Below are positions 7,992-11,689 of a stretch of 11,689 bases of DNA, in pieces. Both the position numbers and the translations under genes were made by a program. The stretch is from Hamiltosporidium magnivora. Lineage: Eukaryota > Microsporidia > Dubosqiidae. Position 1 is the stretch's first letter; every line of letters begins with the position of its first letter. Where the stretch lies: the NCBI GenBank assembly GCA_004325065.1, contig PITI01000490.1, positions 1-11,689 on the forward strand, given 5' to 3'. Under the pieces are notes generated by a model. It saw only the letters and a program-made list of their open reading frames with translations, had not been told where the DNA came from and ran no database searches.

Positions 7992-8528
7992 TTAATCTTC
8001 CTTTTCAACAAAAAGGTTTTTTAAATCTTCAAGAAATATTTCATGAATCATTGCTCCGTCTTTATAAAATAGTTGGTTTACCTTTTTAACATATTTCCTC
8101 GGTACTTCAATTGCATCTTTATATATTAAAAGATTATAAGTAGCATTTTCTACATCAGTAAAACTTGAGATTTTAAAATTTTCTTCTTTACTTCCACCCA
8201 TAAAAATATATTTACTACATCCTGTAATTCTAATAATAAAATCACCAAGAAAATTTATTAGGAAGTAAGTGGTAACTCCTGCCACACATAATTGTTTATA
8301 ATCCTTAAAGTCTTGATTCACAGATAAATATGCTATAATTACTGTAATTATAACAGATATCATACCAATAAATATACGTAAGTTACTAACGAAATTACAT
8401 TGTTTATATTTCATTTCATATTTAAGGAATTGATATAATAAATCATCTAATGCCACTTTTATATCCGATAATTTGTATATTTCTGCTTTTATAGGATTTC
8501 TAGAAAATTTCTTTTTTAGTTGCTCCAT
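7992..8528 (-). CDS. SPC2: signal peptidase complex subunit 2 (SPC25/SPCS2 family)
   Basis: This intact 178-residue protein fits the SPC25 family in length and layout. The family is a non-catalytic ER-membrane subunit of the signal peptidase complex that supports cleavage of signal peptides during secretion. Residues 1-47 are a basic cytosolic N-terminus containing the family-like L-D-D-L (28-31). Residues 50-70 and about 80-100 are two membrane helices joined by a short charged loop. The C-terminal 75 residues are cytosolic, with K-Y-I-F-M (106-110), I-S-S-F (120-123) and a closing V-x-x-L-F-Y-K-D-G segment (150-157). L-C-V-x-x-x-x-Y-F (80-88) and N-L-R-I-x-I-G (49-55) also fit the family. 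The ATG at 8526-8528 is chosen because it is the first in the frame and directly follows a CCCC signal. No intron or frameshift is seen. Neighbours are decayed genes, so it is probably transcribed alone. Confidence 0.8.
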   Translation of the reverse strand: MEQLKKKFSRNPIKAEIYKLSDIKVALDDLLYQFLKYEMKYKQCNFVSNLRIFIGMISVIITVIIAYLSVNQDFKDYKQLCVAGVTTYFLINFLGDFIIRITGCSKYIFMGGSKEENFKISSFTDVENATYNLLIYKDAIEVPRKYVKKVNQLFYKDGAMIHEIFLEDLKNLFVEKED

Positions 8529-8530
8529 CT

Positions 8531-8534
8531 GGGG
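8531..8534 (-). promoter_or_regulatory. CCCC start-proximal motif of SPC2
   Basis: On the minus strand CCCC lies two bases before the SPC2 ATG (AAACCCCAGATG). Microsporidian genes are known to carry CCC- or GGG-like motifs just upstream of the start codon, thought to act in transcription initiation. In DNA this AT-rich, a four-C run exactly here is unlikely by chance. It supports both the start choice and the microsporidian assignment. Confidence 0.6.
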
Positions 8535-8736
8535 TTTCTTAAAAGTGAAATTTAAGAAAAAAAATAATAAAGTAATTTTTAAGTAGGTTAGGTGATAATT
8601 TTTTAAATATATTGGAGAGAAATAAATTTTGAATTATTTTTAGAAATTAAAAAAATCATTTATTTAAGATAAACAAAATCACATATTTAAATGAAATATA
8701 AAGGGTTTTTAGTATGCAGATATTTTATATAAGCAA
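8535..8736. other. SPC2 upstream region, AT-rich
   Basis: No open frame is supported here. Beyond the CCCC motif I see no clear promoter element; TATA-like strings are everywhere in this composition and carry no weight. Confidence 0.3.
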
Positions 8737-9042
8737 TTAGGTGTTCGCTTTATCTATTTTGCTTTATTTAGATTTCTGTCGACGTGTATTTGATAAAATT
8801 ATATAAGAATTCTTTTTTATGTTTGCAGTTCTTAATATTTATTTTTAAAATTAATATTTTTTAAAACGTTTGTCTGCGACGTTTATTTTTGTGGAGTTAA
8901 CAAAAAAAGCTTTTCTTTTTAACTTATAAGATATAATATTTATATGTTCTGGTTGATTTATTTGAAGCCTCTAAATATTATAATGTGTCGTTTTGTAACA
9001 ATACCATTCTAAGTTGTTTTTTTTTAATAGCTTACTCCTTCC
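8737..9042 (-). pseudogene. unrecognised decayed reading frame
   Basis: A single minus-strand frame runs from 9042 to the TAA at 8737 with a TAG at 8971 and several further stops after 8851. Between them it reads like protein: L-E-W-Y-C-Y-K-T-T-H-Y upstream of the TAG, then a 39-codon basic segment containing H-I-N-I-I-S-Y-K-L-K-R-K-A-F-F and N-V-A-D-K-R-F. A final piece has S-Y-I-I-L-S-N-T-R-R-Q-K-S-K. No family is recognised. The frame is conserved across several stops without a frameshift, which fits a fairly young point-mutated remnant or chance; the former is preferred because of the polar, codon-like pattern. Confidence 0.3.
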
Positions 9043-9044
9043 TT

Positions 9045-9248
9045 ATGGATGGAAACCAATCCAAGAATGAATCATAGCTTCGCTTGGTTAGAGGTGTTTC
9101 AAATACATTTTTCTTTTTATTGGTTACGTTGTCAGCCCAACGCAAACTTTCGGAACAAACGATGAAGAGGGCACAAACTGGATCCCAGATTAATGCTCAA
9201 GGAATTATTTCGACATTTTTTTTTGCAAATAGAGCAAAGTGTATTTAA
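9045..9248 (+). pseudogene. GC-richer coding-like remnant, unrecognised
   Basis: A plus-strand frame from ATG 9045 to the TAA at 9246 is open except for a TAG at 9075-9077. It includes the hydrophilic stretch L-S-E-Q-T-M-K-R-A-Q-T-G-S-Q-I-N. Bases 9125-9210 are noticeably richer in G+C than the surroundings, as at the window's left edge and at 9731-9850. This suggests element-derived or more recently arrived DNA. No transposase, reverse transcriptase or other family motif is recognised. Because this stretch is open in more than one frame, the chosen frame is uncertain. Confidence 0.25.
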
Positions 9249-9365
9249 TATATGTCCTTCCCGATTATTATTTTATTTTCATAATATATTTTCAGTTAAA
9301 CTGTAGGCTTGGTAACCATATTTGTTCTAAAATTTTCGATTAATTGTTTGAAATGAACATATTAG

Positions 9366-9594
9366 ATATTCTATATAAATTTAGACTCAATTTTGCATAT
9401 TTTTGTTTATGAGTTTATAAAAATTATGGAAAAACTTAAAATATTGTATATAGCATTATAAAAACACAATAGATATTTATACATAATAGAACAACTAGAA
9501 GGTGCAGAAATCTAAACTAAATGAAAATATTCTTAAGCGAATTAATTTTAACTATTTTACTAAAACCAACACACAAATCGATCTCTTTTTTTAA
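9366..9594 (+). pseudogene. unrecognised decayed reading frame
   Basis: Protein-like pieces follow each other on the plus strand: 31 codons from 9366 to the TAA at 9459, then 17 more in the same frame (containing Y-I-I-E-Q-L-E-G-A-E-I) to the TAA at 9513. After a frame change a further 25 codons (L-N-E-N-I-L-K-R-I-N-F-N-Y-F) run to the TAA at 9592. The amphipathic helical look suggests an all-alpha protein. No family is recognised. Confidence 0.25.
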
Positions 9595-10018
9595 AAATGT
9601 TATATATTTTCAAAACCGTGGCTAGTATTATATTATTTCCATGAAATTAACGCGGTTCTGTATTTAATATAGATAATTACTCCCTAACACTCTATCGGTA
9701 TATGTTAAGATACCTAAATTTCAAAGCCTTTTGTCTAAACGGTGTGTAGAGCCAGATTATTTGGTGAGGAAGCTCCTCGGGTTGTTCAATGTGCCTTGCC
9801 TGGTGTGTAATCGTAGGTCGAAACCTACCCTTGGCCCCTTCAGGGCATCGCACCATTTTTGCGTATTATACATTTCCGAACCTAGTAAAATCCTGCCAAG
9901 ATATATTTCGGCATTTATATGGATCTAACTAGGCAGTGCAATGTTATATCGAAAAATATAGCCTGGTACTTTACTTTCCCAGCTTTATACAGATCACATA
10001 GAAAAACCGAAAAACTAA
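9595..10018. other. GC-richer flank of repeat copy B, with a small hairpin
   Basis: From about 9731 to 9850 the DNA is much richer in G+C than its surroundings. It contains a perfect 6-bp hairpin with a CGAA loop (GTAGGT at 9813-9818, ACCTAC at 9823-9828). A plus-strand frame from 9731 to 9928 is open without an ATG; its product (C-L-V-C and H-H-F-C spaced pairs) resembles no family I know. The stretch directly joins repeat copy B and is probably the body of the same decayed element. Confidence 0.3.
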
Positions 10019-10115
10019 ATGGTTTTATTCCCACCAAAAATCTAAACATTGATATTCACACTAATCTCACATATAATGGCCAACCAGGTGGTTGTTTATG
10101 TAGATATCCTTATAT
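10019..10115 (+). repeat. dispersed 97-bp repeat, copy B
   Basis: This copy aligns without gaps to copies A and C. It shares TTATTCCCACCAAAAATC with A almost exactly and GCCAACCAG with C. About 40 bases to the left also resemble the left flank of copy A, so the unit is longer than 97 bases in these two. A 67-codon plus-strand frame across it (9919-10122) is incidental. Confidence 0.7.
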
Positions 10116-10185
10116 CACCTAAAAGCATACTAAAAAACTATTTGGGAATTAAAATTTTGTTTTTTATAAATTATATTTAAATTTG

Positions 10186-10320
10186 ATGAGGTCTTTTATT
10201 GAATTTTTTAACATACTTTTGGTTATAAATGGTTATATTTTTTCTAGTAAAATTAATAGACACAATAAAATCAGTAATCAACTAATTTTTTTTGAAATAA
10301 AATATTTTAGGTTGTTCTGA
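10186..10320 (+). CDS. small open reading frame with a signal-peptide-like start (tentative)
   Basis: An uninterrupted 44-codon frame runs from ATG 10186 to the TGA at 10318. The first 20 residues (M-R-S-F-I-E-F-F-N-I-L-L-V-I-N-G-Y-I-F-S) look like a signal peptide or membrane anchor. The rest is basic and asparagine-rich. A GGG lies about 40 bases upstream of the ATG, further than in SPC2. It could be a small secreted protein, a fragment, or a chance frame. Its stop lies nine bases from the end of the decayed gene on the opposite strand. Confidence 0.2.
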   Translation: MRSFIEFFNILLVINGYIFSSKINRHNKISNQLIFFEIKYFRLF

Positions 10321-10328
10321 ATACAAAA

Positions 10329-11240
10329 TTATTTGTTAAAGGGTTTTTTTATCTTTATAACCCGTTGCTTTCGTTTATTTCCTTTAAATTTCTGCAAAAT
10401 ACTATCTTTTATATCTTCAAACCACTCAGCACCTATCGCATTCGAAAATATAGGTTCATTTTTAGTCTTTAGATATTTTTTTCCCCAATATTAATCCATT
10501 CTACTTTATTTTGTCTATCTATTCTATGCCTAATAATATCAGAAATGTATAATGGATTCGTGTATAGAATATGCAAAACATACAAAGAAAAATTACCATG
10601 ATTTTGCAATCAATTGCTTATTTATAATTATAAATTCAAATTAGTTGCAATTTAATGATAATTGTATTACTAATACTTTTGAACCAATTGCAATTTACCT
10701 TTTCCGTTCGACAAAATTTTAAGGTAATTGATATATCATTATATTGATAACCTCAAACTTAAGATAAAATTTATAGAAAACATATGATTTAACACCAATT
10801 TTTCGATTTTTGTTGGTAAAACATTCGATTCTTCAAACTATCATCAAATTGTTTAACATACCTGACTAGAATAAATGCGTCATGATTTATATTTTGTACA
10901 AAATGTTTGCTTATAAAATGTTCAACATGAAAATTTAACTAGAATATTTCTTAATTTTATTTTCTTGTTTACTAATAGTGCTTTTTAGATGTTTAAAAAC
11001 CAAAGTTTTCGCTGATTTTTTATGAGAAAAAATCTTGCTCTTAATATTTAATTTTCAACAGTATGTTAAGTATTATATGCGATTCGATATCATTGATATT
11101 TTAATATTAATCCGATTTATAAAGAACAACCATTTACCTAATTCATTCTCTTTTATCTCTCGATGTCGAGGATGAACATATGAAAGTTTACCATTTGCTT
11201 CTTTTATTTCGTTTTGATGCAGGAGTATAGGGGATGGGCC
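10329..11240 (-). pseudogene. unrecognised decayed gene, about 300 codons
   Basis: Protein-like frames follow in order on the minus strand. From about 11240 the text reads I-G-P-S-P-I-L-L-H-Q-N-E-I, then P-R-H-R-E-I-K-E-N-E-L-G-K-W-L-F-F-I-N-R. It continues in the same frame past stops, with K-S-A-K-T-L-V-F-K-H-L, to a TAG/TAA pair near 10948. Then come F-H-V-E-H-F-I-S-K-H-F and F-I-L-V-R-Y-V-K-Q-F-D-D (about 10820-10950). A damaged middle follows, then N-F-S-L-Y-V-L-H-I-L-Y and E-W-I-N-I-G-E-K. After a one-base slip in the A-run near 10490 it resumes with A-E-W-F-E-D-I-K-D-S-I and a basic C-terminus ending at TAA 10329-10331. The order and strand consistency argue for one gene. I do not recognise the family. 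Its upstream end abuts repeat copy C. Confidence 0.42.
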
Positions 11241-11250
11241 TATAGATCTA

Positions 11251-11347
11251 GTGGTTTATATCCCGAAAAAATGGCAACCATGAATTTCACACCAATTCTA
11301 CGCACTTATTGCCAACCAGATCGTTTTTAATGTGGTTATTCTCTCTA
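11251..11347 (+). repeat. dispersed 97-bp repeat, copy C
   Basis: This copy aligns without gaps to copies A and B. It keeps the GTGGTT start, TTTCACACCAATT, TTATTGCCAACCAGA and TTAATGTGGTTATTCTC blocks. Its left flank does not obviously match the flanks of A and B. It begins about 10 bases from the readable upstream end of the decayed gene on the opposite strand, so the element may have inserted at or truncated that gene's 5' end. Confidence 0.7.
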
Positions 11348-11426
11348 CCTTATGAAGAACAAAACATTAAATGATTCAATATCTATAAAAATTGATTTTT
11401 ATTTATTATTTAAATTTAAAATATAT

Positions 11427-11560
11427 TTCATACCTTTTTGAGTCTGATTTAGAAAAAGAAACAACAGTGGTAAAAGAGTTAGAAGAATATGTATAAAAAT
11501 GGTACAAATATTTTAACCCAGAATCTTATTAAAAAATTTCATACCTTTTTGTATACTGAT
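11427..11560 (+). repeat. pair of short direct repeats 111 bases apart
   Basis: TTCATACCTTTTTG occurs at 11427-11440 and again at 11538-11551. Each copy is followed by a similar (A/T)-x-x-CTGAT stretch. The pair lies inside a decayed reading frame and may mark a small internal duplication. Confidence 0.4.
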
Positions 11561-11689
11561 GAAAAATCATATGATATCAAATATTTGAATTTTCTTTACA
11601 AATTGCATAATATTAAAAACATTTAAGATTATATTTTTTTTATACTCCCACTCTTCTTGAAAGAATAGGTATTTATACATAGTTTGGAG
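11440..11689 (+). pseudogene. unrecognised decayed reading frame, cut by the window end
   Basis: An acidic segment (E-S-D-L-E-K-E-T-T-V-V-K-E-L-E-E-Y-V) is followed by a TAA at 11494. The same frame then gives K-W-Y-K-Y-F-N-P-E-S-Y and another TAA. A different frame continues with F-L-Y-T-D-E-K-S-Y-D-I-K-Y-L-N-F-L-Y-K-L-H and then I-L-P-L-F-L-K-E towards the right edge. The sequence looks coding-derived, helical and charged. No family is recognised. It is partial because the window ends. Confidence 0.33.

Noticed and set aside
9805..9835. tRNA-like T-arm (GTAGGT-CGAA-ACCTAC)
   Set aside because: The loop is four bases instead of seven, and no matching acceptor stem, D-arm or anticodon arm could be found around it.
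9731..10122. Two overlapping plus-strand frames of 65 and 67 codons
   Set aside because: The first lacks an ATG and the second overlaps repeat copy B. Neither translation resembles a family; openness follows from the higher G+C content.
1..11689. CRISPR array, defence system or replication origin
   Set aside because: No regularly spaced identical repeats with unique spacers, no recognisable defence genes and no origin signature are visible.

Overview
The window looks like eukaryotic nuclear DNA, most likely from a microsporidian with an AT-rich, gene-poor genome. It is roughly 78% A+T by eye. The one intact, recognisable gene is short, has no intron, and carries a C-run (CCCC) two bases before its ATG, which is the start-proximal CCC-type signal described for microsporidian genes. 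No bacterial features (Shine-Dalgarno sites, operons, CRISPR) are seen. The assignment to Microsporidia is an inference from this style, not from a marker gene.

The only convincing intact gene is at 7992-8528 on the minus strand. It encodes a two-helix membrane protein that I read as the SPC2/SPC25 (SPCS2) subunit of the ER signal peptidase complex.

Most of the remaining DNA is not empty. Translating it by eye shows a series of broken genes: protein-like frames of 30-80 codons, interrupted by stops and frame changes, that follow one another on one strand. Two can be named with fair confidence. One is a nearly full-length CAAX prenyl protease 1 (Ste24-type) pseudogene at 2385-3641 (minus), whose zinc-binding HExxH motif has been lost. 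The other is a cullin-like pseudogene at about 6036-7895 (plus), converging on SPC2. A mitotic-cyclin-like remnant (1447-1788, plus) and a short proteasome-beta-like fragment (5795-5999, plus) are weaker calls. Further frames at 820-1438, 4326-4625, 4867-5333, 8737-9042, 9045-9248, 9366-9594, 10329-11240 and 11440-11689 look coding-derived but I do not recognise them.

Layout from left to right: GC-richer repeat-bearing edge (1-289); AT-rich stretch (290-819); unrecognised relic and cyclin-like relic (820-1788); hairpin and AT-rich DNA (1787-2384); Ste24 pseudogene; degenerate tandem repeat (3842-3973); unrecognised relics (4326-5333); GC-rich island with the proteasome-like fragment; cullin pseudogene; SPC2; relics and a GC-richer block (8737-9594); second and third copies of a 97-bp dispersed repeat (10019 and 11251) around an unrecognised decayed gene; partial relic to the right edge.

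The genes do not form a pathway or an operon. The picture is one live secretory-pathway gene surrounded by housekeeping-type genes at different stages of decay. I did not find a new biological system. The noteworthy observation is that DNA which appears noncoding is dense with decaying gene copies. All family calls except SPC2 rest on manual alignment to remembered family patterns and need a profile search.
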